Assembly (NCBI RefSeq): GCF_003002815.1
Contig: NZ_PVTF01000008.1
Span: 310,001-374,000, forward strand
Source of the DNA: Umezawaea tangerina
GTDB taxonomy: Bacteria; Actinomycetota; Actinomycetes; Mycobacteriales; Pseudonocardiaceae
Direction of reading: 5' to 3'
DNA length: 64,000 nt
Shown here: positions 45,137 through 53,276 of the stretch, piece after piece
Numbering within the stretch: position 1 is the stretch's first letter
How the letters are laid out: each line of letters begins with the position of its first letter
Made by a program: the position numbers and the translations under genes
The notes under the pieces: model-generated
Databases searched by the model: none
Told to the model about the DNA's origin: nothing
Seen by the model: only the letters and a program-made list of their open reading frames with translations

Positions 45137-45907
45137 ATGTTCCCGTTGCAGCCCTGGAAGAAGGCCACCAGTACGGTTGGTTTGGTCGTCACTCGCGGAT
45201 CGGGGTGCACCAATGTCATGGCCGCCGAATGGACCTATTTTGTCGCACGTGAGCCGCCGCACATCGCAGTGGTCATCAACGAGAAGAACTGGACCGCCGA
45301 ACTGGTCGGACTAGGTGATTCCTTCACCGTTACGCTGGCTTCGAGCGGGCAAGCCGATCTCGTCGATTTCGTCGGTGGATTTTCCGGGCGGGACGTGGAC
45401 AAGTCCACGACGTCGGGCCTGCGTTTCGAGCCCGGCTCCTCCGTGGAGGTTCCCTGGGTCGCCGGGGGAGTGGCGGCCTTCGAATGCGTGGCCGTCGCCG
45501 AGCTGGACCTGCCGCAGTACCGTCAGGTCGTCGGCGAGGTGGTGGACTGGCACGAGACCGTTCCTGAGCCTGCGCCGCTGGTCAAGCATGACGGGATGTA
45601 CCACCTCGGCATCCCGGTCGAGCGTGTGGCCGTGGTCGCGGCCGCCGGGCTCCTGTCGGGGGGCCGGACCGTCCGGGTGTGCGCGACCGGCCCGGTGGAC
45701 GACGACCTGCCGTTCGGGATCCGGCTCGACGCCCTCGACGGCACCACCGTCGAACTGGGCGGGTATCCGTGCGACGAGTACGGCGATCTGCTCGCCGAAA
45801 TAGAGGTCCCGGAAGGCATCGCTGTTTCCGGACTGACCATCCAGGTGTCTCGGCCTGGGCTGAGGAGTGCTGTGGTCAGGCTCGCTCGCCCACACGTCGA
45901 GAGCTGA
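45137..45907 (+). CDS. flavin reductase-like (FMN-binding split barrel) protein
   Basis: This 256-residue protein has N-terminal TVGLVVTRGSGCTNVMAAEWTY and AREPPHIAVVI, the core of the flavin-reductase/flavoredoxin split barrel. Its C-terminal 100 residues are less familiar. It may supply reduced flavin or carry out a redox step on the azapteridine. ATG 45137 is the first in-frame ATG after AGAGGAG, though the spacing is long. It shares the promoter at 45041 with the small ORF that follows. Confidence 0.78.
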   Translation: MFPLQPWKKATSTVGLVVTRGSGCTNVMAAEWTYFVAREPPHIAVVINEKNWTAELVGLGDSFTVTLASSGQADLVDFVGGFSGRDVDKSTTSGLRFEPGSSVEVPWVAGGVAAFECVAVAELDLPQYRQVVGEVVDWHETVPEPAPLVKHDGMYHLGIPVERVAVVAAAGLLSGGRTVRVCATGPVDDDLPFGIRLDALDGTTVELGGYPCDEYGDLLAEIEVPEGIAVSGLTIQVSRPGLRSAVVRLARPHVES

Positions 45908-45963
45908 TTCCCGGCCCATCTTTCCAGCGGGTCGGTGCTCCAGTCGGAGAGGAGGTGTTTCGT

Positions 45964-46005
45964 ATGCGCAAGCCCGTGCGCCGCTTCACCCGTCGAGCGC
46001 GGTAA
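45964..46005 (+). CDS. 13-residue Arg-rich mini-ORF (leader peptide or peptide product)
   Basis: MRKPVRRFTRRAR is encoded directly behind an unusually strong ribosome site, GGAGAGGAGG, eight bases before the ATG. It ends with TAA, which is rare here. Six of 13 residues are Arg. A hairpin with a pyrimidine-rich tail follows within 12 bases, the layout of a translational attenuator. Alternatively it encodes a functional cationic peptide. No homology can be judged at this length. Confidence 0.5.
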   Translation: MRKPVRRFTRRAR

Positions 46006-46010
46006 TTAAA

Positions 46011-46060
46011 CCGAAAGGGCGTCGCGGGGAGCCGCTACTTCTTCCCGCGACGCCCCTCGG
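46011..46060 (+). terminator. attenuator/terminator hairpin before the WD-protein gene
   Basis: A 12-bp perfect stem (GGGCGTCGCGGG at 46017-46028 with CCCGCGACGCCC at 46044-46055) is extended by an outer CCGA/TCGG pair. The tail TCTCGTTTCTCTTCC follows. It sits between the mini-ORF and the WD-protein operon, so it can end the upstream transcript or attenuate read-through. Confidence 0.65.
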
Positions 46061-46098
46061 TCTCGTTTCTCTTCCTGAGTCGGAAGTGGTGGGCAAAA

Positions 46099-47988
46099 AT
46101 GGAAAGCAAGGCCAGGATCGTCCGTGTCATCGAATATCCCGGAAATGGCTTCTTCGTGGCCGACGTCGCCGGCCACATCCACCGGCTCGACCACGACCTG
46201 ACGTTACGGCAGTCCTCGATCGACTCACCGGGCAGGCAACCGTTCTACGCACTGGTCACCGACGGCACGTCGGTCGTCGGCAAAGACCGGCTCGGCAACA
46301 TCGCGCGCTGGGACGCGGACAGCCTCGACATGCTGGACTACCTGCACAGCGCCGCGTTGCGCGACAGCTCGTTGCCCGAGGAAGAGGAACCCTCGCTCAC
46401 GCTCGCGCGTGGGATCGCCATCTGGGGGGACAAGGTCTACACCAGCACCGGCTACCTCCAACTCGCCGTCCTCGACCTGGTCGGCCTCCGGGTGCGGGAG
46501 CTGCGCGAGTCCCCCACCGGTGACGCGCCCATAGAGTGGATCTGCACCGAGGCCGATGGGCTGCACGCCTTGTCGGACAAGCTCGGGCGACTGTTCCTCG
46601 GGGACCTGGACACACTCGAGTTCCCCACGGTGGTCCAGATCGACGCCGAGAGCAATCTCCACCGCGTGCGCTACGACCGGGCGTTCGACCGGTTCTGGGT
46701 CACCCAGGACAGCGGCATCGGGGACTCGCGAAAGGTCGCGAACGGGGTCGTCACCATCACGAGGTCCGGTGAGCTCGACCAGAACAACCTCTTCGCCTCC
46801 GACGACGTGGAGTGCATGGAGCTGTCTCGTGACGGCACGTCCGTCTACGTCGGTGGTTTCGACGGCGTCGTGCACCAGTTCGACAACCGGACACCCGAGC
46901 TGAAGATCGCGCGGACCTACGGCCCCTTCTCCCACCAGATCAGCGACCTGGTGGTCGGTGAGGACGGGGCCGTCACCGTCCTCACCCAGGACGGCGAACT
47001 GCGCACGTTCACCGAGTCGGGCGAGATTCGCGACCGGCACCCGTTCCGCAGGCAGGCGGTCTGGGACATGCAGCCCACCGTTGAGGACGAGCGCGTCCTG
47101 CTGCTGGCCACCGATCACGGCGTGACGCGCGCGAAGTTCACCGCCTCCGACGTCTCGGGCCCCGCACTCGTCGTGCAGGAGAGCGAAGAGCTCGACCGCG
47201 GTTTTGTGCGCCGAGTCGTCCCCGTGCCGGGAGGATGGGTCGCCGCCACCCGACAGCAGTTCATCCTCCGCTCGGGCCCGGACGGGATCGCCTGGGAGAA
47301 GCGGTTCGACGGACTGATCCACACGATCTCGGTCGCCCCGGACTTCCGGACCGTTCTCGCGGCGACGAACAACGGCGGTTTCGAACTGGACCTGGAGACC
47401 GGCGACGTCCTGCGGAGCCTGTCGATCTCCGACAACCCCTTGTGGGCCAGCTGCTACCTGCCGAACGGCGACGCCGTCCTGGGCACGCACAGCGGAAAGG
47501 TGTGCGTGTTCGACGCCGGAAGTCGGATCACCGCCGAAGTCGAGCTCATCGACTACCCGAAGCGGATGTGGCTGCACGACGGCGAACTCATGGTCAGCGG
47601 CGCCGGTGGTGTGCAGCAGCTCGACCTCGCCACGAACAGCGTGCGCGCGATCTGGGGCGAGGCGTTGTCGAACACCTGCGAGAACGCGGCGGTCGTCGAC
47701 GACGCGAGGATGTACATCGTCACCTACGACCAGCAGTTGGGCGCGTACGACTACGCCTCGGGCGAGCTGATCGGCATCTTGGAAGACCTACCGGACATCC
47801 CCAAGGCGATCACGGTTCTCACCGACGAGAACGGATCGCACCTCGTGGTCGGGGGCCGATCGGGTTTCCTGCGCACCTACCGATTGGCCAAGGACGGCAC
47901 CGTCCTCGCCGGCCGCGACATCTACCTGCCGCGGCACGCCGATCCAGGTTCGACGCGCATCCCGGTCAGCACGGTCCGGGACCACTGA
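46099..47988 (+). CDS. WD/beta-propeller repeat protein (ToxC-like), first copy
   Basis: This 629-residue soluble protein is built of repeated beta-propeller blades of about 40 residues, such as GTSVYVGGFDGVVHQFDN and TVLAATNNGGFELDLETGDVLRSL. No enzyme motif is seen. Toxoflavin clusters carry a WD-repeat protein (ToxC) next to GTP cyclohydrolase II, and its chemistry there is not settled. This is the first gene of the five-gene run to 52.5 kb. ATG 46099 was chosen because earlier frame is blocked by the hairpin region. Confidence 0.8.
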   Translation: MESKARIVRVIEYPGNGFFVADVAGHIHRLDHDLTLRQSSIDSPGRQPFYALVTDGTSVVGKDRLGNIARWDADSLDMLDYLHSAALRDSSLPEEEEPSLTLARGIAIWGDKVYTSTGYLQLAVLDLVGLRVRELRESPTGDAPIEWICTEADGLHALSDKLGRLFLGDLDTLEFPTVVQIDAESNLHRVRYDRAFDRFWVTQDSGIGDSRKVANGVVTITRSGELDQNNLFASDDVECMELSRDGTSVYVGGFDGVVHQFDNRTPELKIARTYGPFSHQISDLVVGEDGAVTVLTQDGELRTFTESGEIRDRHPFRRQAVWDMQPTVEDERVLLLATDHGVTRAKFTASDVSGPALVVQESEELDRGFVRRVVPVPGGWVAATRQQFILRSGPDGIAWEKRFDGLIHTISVAPDFRTVLAATNNGGFELDLETGDVLRSLSISDNPLWASCYLPNGDAVLGTHSGKVCVFDAGSRITAEVELIDYPKRMWLHDGELMVSGAGGVQQLDLATNSVRAIWGEALSNTCENAAVVDDARMYIVTYDQQLGAYDYASGELIGILEDLPDIPKAITVLTDENGSHLVVGGRSGFLRTYRLAKDGTVLAGRDIYLPRHADPGSTRIPVSTVRDH

Positions 47989-48000
47989 GCGCCGCGTCGC

Positions 48001-49236
48001 GTGATGACGACGCCGGACCACTCTTCCGAGCCCTCGCCGTGGAAAGACCCGCGGTTCCGGATCTTCGCGCTCGGCAACGCGCTCAACAACGTCGGTGAAG
48101 GAGCCTACGACCTCGCCATGCCGTTGTTGGCCTACCAGCTGACCGGCTCGCTGGGCCTGATGGGCGTGTTGGCGGCGTTCACCCCGGCGACCCTTTTGCT
48201 GGGCCCGGTTTTCGGGGCGGCCGCCGACCGCTGGGGGCCGCGTTGCCTGGTGCTGCCGGGGCTGGCACTGCAACTGTTCGCGGCGGCGATGGTCAACCTG
48301 GTCGCGTTGCGGGGCGACCAGCCGTCGATCCCACTGCTCGCGGTCCTCGCAGCGCTGGTGCAGCTGGGGGGGAGCGCTTATCGGGTGGGGTGGATGACCG
48401 GGGTCCCGCAGATGTTCCCCGGCTGCCCGGTCCGTGCCCGCGGAACTCTCTCGAGCCTGTACGTGGGCACCACCATCGCCGGTCCCGCACTGGTGGCCGT
48501 GCTGGTCGGGTCGATCGGGTACACCGGGCTGATCTGGGTCAACACCGCGACTTTCCTGGCCCCCGTGGTGGTGTGGATGCTGGGCGTGCACCCGAAGGGA
48601 AGGCCGGGGAGCAGCAGGTCCGAAGGGTTCCGGGCGACCGTGCTGAACGGCTGGTCCGCGATTCGCGACCGGCCGGTCTTGTTGGCGGCGACACTCGCGC
48701 TGATCCCGCTGCAGTTCGTGACGTCGGCCGTGGTGCCGACGCTGGCGACCTTCCACCTGCGGAACGAGGCGCACGTCTCGGCCGACGCGGTCAGCACGGT
48801 GTTCGTCGTGGTCAACCTGGGCGGCCTCGCCGGTGCCCTGTTCGTCTCCGAACGGCGCCGATTCGATCCCGGCCGCCTGCTGACCGTGTCCGCCGCGGGC
48901 CTCGCCGCGGGCTCCTTCGGTGCCGGGAGCGAGGTGACGGTGGTCAGCGTCGCGGCACTCGTGGTGTTCCAGTTCTGCAACGGGAGCTGCGGTTCGGCGG
49001 TTTCGATGCTGATCGTCCAATCGTTGCCGCAGGAGACGCTGGGCCGGGCCTCAGGTCTGGTGCGGCTGATCAGCGGGGTGCCGTTCGTGCTCGGACCGCT
49101 GCTGGTGGTCCCGCTGCAGCAGAGCTTCGGCAGCACCGCGACTTTCGCGGTCCTCGGCACCTTGTGCTGCGTAGGACTGGCGGCGCTGCGCGGGTCCGCG
49201 CTCCGTGTGCGGCAGCAGCGAGAATCAGGAGGTTGA
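48001..49236 (+). CDS. MFS transporter (probable azapteridine exporter)
   Basis: This protein of about 411 residues has twelve membrane segments, N-terminal FRIFALGNALNNVGEGAYDLAMPLLAY and the MFS loop AADRWGPRCLVL. It resembles MFS_3/enterobactin-type exporters. It lies between the first WD protein and GTP cyclohydrolase II, so product export or self-protection is likely. The start is GTG 48001 or ATG 48004. Confidence 0.85.
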   Translation: MMTTPDHSSEPSPWKDPRFRIFALGNALNNVGEGAYDLAMPLLAYQLTGSLGLMGVLAAFTPATLLLGPVFGAAADRWGPRCLVLPGLALQLFAAAMVNLVALRGDQPSIPLLAVLAALVQLGGSAYRVGWMTGVPQMFPGCPVRARGTLSSLYVGTTIAGPALVAVLVGSIGYTGLIWVNTATFLAPVVVWMLGVHPKGRPGSSRSEGFRATVLNGWSAIRDRPVLLAATLALIPLQFVTSAVVPTLATFHLRNEAHVSADAVSTVFVVVNLGGLAGALFVSERRRFDPGRLLTVSAAGLAAGSFGAGSEVTVVSVAALVVFQFCNGSCGSAVSMLIVQSLPQETLGRASGLVRLISGVPFVLGPLLVVPLQQSFGSTATFAVLGTLCCVGLAALRGSALRVRQQRESGG

Positions 49237-49839
49237 ATGGCTGCGATCAGGTCCCATGTGAAAGTCCGGATGCAACGCGCCGGCGGACGGGTCGCCGAGC
49301 TCGTCACCTTCACCGGCATCTACGACGGGTTGGAGCACTTCGCGTGCGTCTTCGGCGAACCGCGACCCGAGGCGCTGGTGCGCCTGCACAGCGAGTGCCT
49401 GACCGGCGACGTGTTCGCCTCGACGCGCTGCGACTGCGGCGCGCAGCTGGACGAGGCCCTGCGCCGCCTGGCCGCCGAGGACGGTGTGCTGCTGTACATG
49501 CGACAGGAGGGGCGTGGCATCGGTCTGTACAACAAGATCGACGCCTATTCCTTGCAAGACCACGACATCGACACCTTCCGCGCCAACGAACTGCTCGGCC
49601 GCGGTCGCGACGAACGCGACTACGGTGCCGCCGCGGAGATGCTGCGGGCTCTCGGCGTCGAACGGGTTCGCCTGCTGACCAACAACCCGGACAAGTGTCG
49701 ACAGCTGGAGGAGAACGGGATCAGCATCGTGGCGCAGGAACGCACTGGCGTGTACCTCACTCCCGACAACCGCGCTTACCTGGCAGACAAGGCCGCCCAG
49801 TCAGGGCACCTGCTGCCGGGAATGGAGTCCCTGTCCTGA
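49237..49839 (+). CDS. GTP cyclohydrolase II (ToxB-like)
   Basis: This 200-residue RibA-fold enzyme opens GTP to the 2,5-diamino-6-ribosylamino-pyrimidinone phosphate. Zinc ligands are Cys54, Cys65 and Cys67 (HSECLTGDVFASTRCDCG), at the same numbers as in E. coli RibA. RQEGRGIGLYNKIDAYSLQD carries the catalytic Tyr, and LLTNNPDK is the GTP-binding end. AGGAGG precedes the ATG, which directly follows the transporter stop. The gene stands alone without ribB, ribH or ribE, so it serves the biosynthetic locus and not riboflavin. Confidence 0.93.
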   Translation: MAAIRSHVKVRMQRAGGRVAELVTFTGIYDGLEHFACVFGEPRPEALVRLHSECLTGDVFASTRCDCGAQLDEALRRLAAEDGVLLYMRQEGRGIGLYNKIDAYSLQDHDIDTFRANELLGRGRDERDYGAAAEMLRALGVERVRLLTNNPDKCRQLEENGISIVAQERTGVYLTPDNRAYLADKAAQSGHLLPGMESLS

Positions 49840-49855
49840 CCGTGCACGAAGGGAT

Positions 49856-51553
49856 GTGCGAGAAGTGATCGAACACCACGGCCCGATCAGCGGGATCGCG
49901 GCCTACGCCGACCGCTACGTCGCCACCGCGGGCTACGACAACCAGGTCGTCCTCTGGGACCAGGCCACCGGGCGGGCACTGTCCAGGTCGATGCACGACC
50001 ACCTGGTCAACCAGTGCGCGTTCAGCCCGGATGGCCGATACCTGGTCACGTCGTCCAGCGACTACACCGCCCGCCTCTGGTCGGTACCCGAACTCGACCT
50101 GCTGACCGTGTTCAGGGGCGCCGAGGACGACGTCGAGATGGCGGTGTTCCACCCGACCCGTGAGTGGGTGGCCACCGCCTCGCGCGACTTCGTCGCACGC
50201 GTGCACGACTTCTCCGGAAAGCTGCTCCGCGAGTTCAAGGGGCACAGGGCCGACGTGGTCTCCGTCGAATGGGTCGACGACGGCGACGAACTGATCTCCT
50301 CCAGCGACGGCGGTGAGATCAAGCGCTGGTCCATGGCGACGGGCGCACTGGTCGAAGACGTCGGGCTCGACGGGGTGGAGCAGACCGACGCCACCGCGGT
50401 CTCGCGCAACGTCCTCTACGCGGGGAACGACAGAGGCGAGATCGTCGTGATCTCCGAGCAGGGGACGGCGCAGGTTCCGGCACACGAGGCCGGTGTCAAG
50501 CGGCTGCTGCTGAAAGCCGATCGAGACCTGCTCGTCAGCCTCAGCTACGACTCGACCATGCGGTTGTGGGACATCTCGGAGACGATACCCAAGAACATCG
50601 CCGAGACGACCTTCCCCGTTGACGTGTGGCCTCGTTCCAGCGCGTTCGCCGGGGAGTCGAAGCTCGTGTTCGGCACGTTCGGCAGCAAGTACCGGACCTA
50701 CGACTACGAACGCCAGGAGTGGCTGGCCGAAGAGGTCCCGCCGACCCATGGCATCAACGGGTTGTGCGTCTGGGACGACCACGTGATCACAGTGGGCGAC
50801 TCGGGGGTGGTGTACCGCGACGGGGTGCCCATCTCCGAAACGGGCAGCCTGTGCAACTTCGTCCTCCCCACAGGCCCGACCATCCTCACCGGCGGGCAAC
50901 TGGGGACGGTGGTGGACGCGACCGACGGTCGAGTGCTGCATCGGCACCACTCGCCGTTGAACTGCGGCACCACGTTCACCAAGGACGGCAGCGAGCACGT
51001 CGCCATCGGGTCGTACGCCGGTGAGGCGCTCGTGTTCCGCTGGGAGGGAAGCACCCTCGTCCACGTCGAGGACCTCAAGCTGCACACCAGTGCGATCAAA
51101 GGGCTTGTCACGTCGGGGGACGTCCTGTTCTCCACGAGCTCCGACCAGTCGATCGCCTGGCACCGCATCACCGACTTCAGCGAGCTGCACCGGATCGAGG
51201 AAGCCCACGAGCGGGTCGCCAACGGCTGCGTCGCGTTCGACGCCGGTCACTTCGCCACCGTGGGCCGGGACCTGACGCTGCGCACCTGGACACCGGAATA
51301 CGAGTGCACGACGATCCGGCTGCCCATCCGTCGTTCCATCCGCTGCGTGGCCGCGTCGGCGGACGGGGACGTCGTCGCGATCGGCAGCTACGACGGCCAC
51401 ATCGCCCGTTACGATCCCCGTACCCGCGGCCTGCTCGCCATCGACCGCCCGACGGCGGCCGGTATTTCCGCGATGACGTTCTCCTCCGCGAGGGACGCTT
51501 TCCTGGCCAGCTCGTACGACGGCCAGGTCTACGAGATTCCGAGGACGGTATGA
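49856..51553 (+). CDS. WD40 repeat protein, second copy
   Basis: This protein of about 565 residues has clear WD40 blades, for example YLVTSSSDYTARLWSVPE, HRADVVSVEWVDDGDELISSSDGGEIKRWS and DLLVSLSYDSTMRLWD. It is more canonical than the first propeller protein. It starts 16 bases after GTP cyclohydrolase II and overlaps the FGE-domain gene (ATGA). A scaffold or enzyme role in the azapteridine pathway is inferred from co-occurrence only. Confidence 0.85.
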   Translation: MREVIEHHGPISGIAAYADRYVATAGYDNQVVLWDQATGRALSRSMHDHLVNQCAFSPDGRYLVTSSSDYTARLWSVPELDLLTVFRGAEDDVEMAVFHPTREWVATASRDFVARVHDFSGKLLREFKGHRADVVSVEWVDDGDELISSSDGGEIKRWSMATGALVEDVGLDGVEQTDATAVSRNVLYAGNDRGEIVVISEQGTAQVPAHEAGVKRLLLKADRDLLVSLSYDSTMRLWDISETIPKNIAETTFPVDVWPRSSAFAGESKLVFGTFGSKYRTYDYERQEWLAEEVPPTHGINGLCVWDDHVITVGDSGVVYRDGVPISETGSLCNFVLPTGPTILTGGQLGTVVDATDGRVLHRHHSPLNCGTTFTKDGSEHVAIGSYAGEALVFRWEGSTLVHVEDLKLHTSAIKGLVTSGDVLFSTSSDQSIAWHRITDFSELHRIEEAHERVANGCVAFDAGHFATVGRDLTLRTWTPEYECTTIRLPIRRSIRCVAASADGDVVAIGSYDGHIARYDPRTRGLLAIDRPTAAGISAMTFSSARDAFLASSYDGQVYEIPRTV

Positions 51554-52542
51554 CGATCGAGGACCAAGCGGTGCTGGTGGACCCGCACGACGCCGACGAC
51601 CGGGTGGCGATGGGCCTGCCGCATCGGCTGGTCACCCGCGTGCCCGCGGACAGCGCCGGTCACCTGGCAGAACTGGTGCCGCTGCCCGCGGACGAACTCG
51701 TCGGGATCGTGGAGTCGGAGTCGGTGGAGACATCCCGCCGGTACTTCGCCGGCCAGCTCCTGGCCTTGCTCGGTGACCCGAGGATCCGGCCCGACGACCC
51801 GGCGATGGTGGACATCCCCGGCGGTGCCACAGCGATCGGACTCCCCGAGGAGGAAGTCGACGCCGTCCTGCGGCGCTGGGGGCCGTACGGCGTGCAACGC
51901 GACTGGATCGTCAAGGAGTGCCCGCGGCACGAGGTGGAGGTCGCACCATTCCGGATGATGCGCTTCCCCGTCACGAACCTCGAATACCACCGCTTCCTGT
52001 CGGACACCGGGCATTGGCCGGTACCGACGTCGTGGCAGTTCGGCGCCTACCCCCACGAGCGCGCCAACCATCCTGTGTGGACGGTGAGCGAGACCGGGGC
52101 CGAGGCGTTCGCCGACTGGTCGTCCCGGCGGTTGGGGCGGGCTCTGCGGTTGCCCACCGAGGCGGAGTGGGAGTACGCCGCGTGCGGCGGTGATGACCGG
52201 GCCTACCCGTGGGGTGCGGAGTTCCGGCCCGATGCCGCCAACACCGTCGAGGCCGGGCCGTTGACCACGACACCGGTGGGGATGTACCCGATGGGGCGAA
52301 GCCCGTTCGGACTGGATGACCTGGCGGGCAACGTCGAGGAGATCGTCGCCGACAGCTATGCGCCCTACCCCGGTGGTGTGGCCGTGGCCGACGACCTCAC
52401 TTCCGGCGACCCGCAGTACAGGGTCGCACGGGGCGGGAGCTTCACGAGGTTCGGCGACCTCGCCCGGTGCCGGCGCCGACACGGCTGGTACCGGGACCGG
52501 TACATGTACGCGGTCGGATTCCGGCTCGTCGAGGACATCTGA
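51550..52542 (+). CDS. FGE-sulfatase (formylglycine-generating-enzyme-like) domain protein (ToxD-like)
   Basis: This 330-residue protein's C-terminal two-thirds are an FGE/EgtB/PvdO-type fold: MMRFPVTNLEYHRFL, RLPTEAEWEYAACGGDDRAYPWG, GLDDLAGNVEEIVADSY and RVARGGSF. The fold is used by copper or iron oxygenases and binding proteins. The Cys pair of true FGE was not found. ToxD of toxoflavin clusters is described as this type. It is the last gene of the run and is followed by a terminator. It may carry out an oxidative step in ring formation. Confidence 0.85.
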   Translation: MTIEDQAVLVDPHDADDRVAMGLPHRLVTRVPADSAGHLAELVPLPADELVGIVESESVETSRRYFAGQLLALLGDPRIRPDDPAMVDIPGGATAIGLPEEEVDAVLRRWGPYGVQRDWIVKECPRHEVEVAPFRMMRFPVTNLEYHRFLSDTGHWPVPTSWQFGAYPHERANHPVWTVSETGAEAFADWSSRRLGRALRLPTEAEWEYAACGGDDRAYPWGAEFRPDAANTVEAGPLTTTPVGMYPMGRSPFGLDDLAGNVEEIVADSYAPYPGGVAVADDLTSGDPQYRVARGGSFTRFGDLARCRRRHGWYRDRYMYAVGFRLVEDI

Positions 52543-52559
52543 ACCAGCACACTGGCGCG

Positions 52560-52584
52560 CCACCGGACCCCGTCGGTCCGGTGG
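52560..52584 (+). terminator. terminator hairpin after the FGE-domain gene
   Basis: CCACCGGACC-CCGTC-GGTCCGGTGG forms a 10-bp perfect stem with a five-base loop, 18 bases past the stop codon. Confidence 0.75.
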
Positions 52585-53276
52585 CCGGTCCTTTTCGGCG
52601 ACCGCATGACGGATGTGGTCGCCAACGGTAGTTCTGCGATGAAAGCCCGGCGAACCCGGCCGACGCGACCCGAGGACGCCGTCGCCTCGGAATTGAGGTC
52701 GGCGGCCTCTGGTCGGGGACCGGCTCGACCAGGACCGAGTTCCGGTCGGAGAGCGTCCCACGACCACCTGTCGTGCTGGAAGTGCCGCACCCGGCGCAGG
52801 TCCGGCCCTCCGACGGCCTTGTGTGCCGCCATCGACGACGCCGCTGGTCAACGCCACCCGCGACCGCTACAGCGGTGCCACCGGTGCAATCACGTCCTCG
52901 GTGCTGCCGGTCCGCATTGGTGACCGCTCACCAGGAATCCCTTTGACGATGCCGTGTTATGCAAGAACCGCGACATCGGACGGCAGAAGCCTCGCAACCC
53001 CTTGCTGAAATGGGCTATTGCGCCCTCTGCAATATTTCGCCTTCGACTGGTCGATTCTATTGTAGTGTGCGCTCGGCATGTCGGTCGGGTCTGCGCGCAA
53101 CCGAAATGCCGCTAATATGACATATACGTGCCACATCGCGAGTTCGGCTTTCGTGCGGGCTTGGGTGCGAATAGCATTGCGGTTCCTGACCGGTAGTCGA
53201 GGGTGAGGAGCTTGGTGTGGGGCACCGTGCGGTACCAGTGCTTCGAATCATCGAAGTCGGGATGGGCTGACCGGCG
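52585..53276. other. 692-base intergenic region before the AraC gene
   Basis: No supported gene is seen. The first 350 bases look like decayed coding sequence without consistent frame bias. From about 52940 to 53170 the DNA is markedly AT-richer (for example TTCTATTGTAG at 53052 and ATATGACATATACG at 53114), which suggests a promoter region and foreign or unselected DNA. Confidence 0.5.

Noticed and set aside
49237-49839. Part of a riboflavin operon
   Set aside because: No ribB, ribE, ribH or RibD reductase domain nearby; the neighbours match a toxoflavin-type set.
52606-52923. Possible + strand gene between the FGE-domain and AraC genes
   Set aside because: Composition is mixed, no motif or ribosome site, and it begins beyond a terminator.
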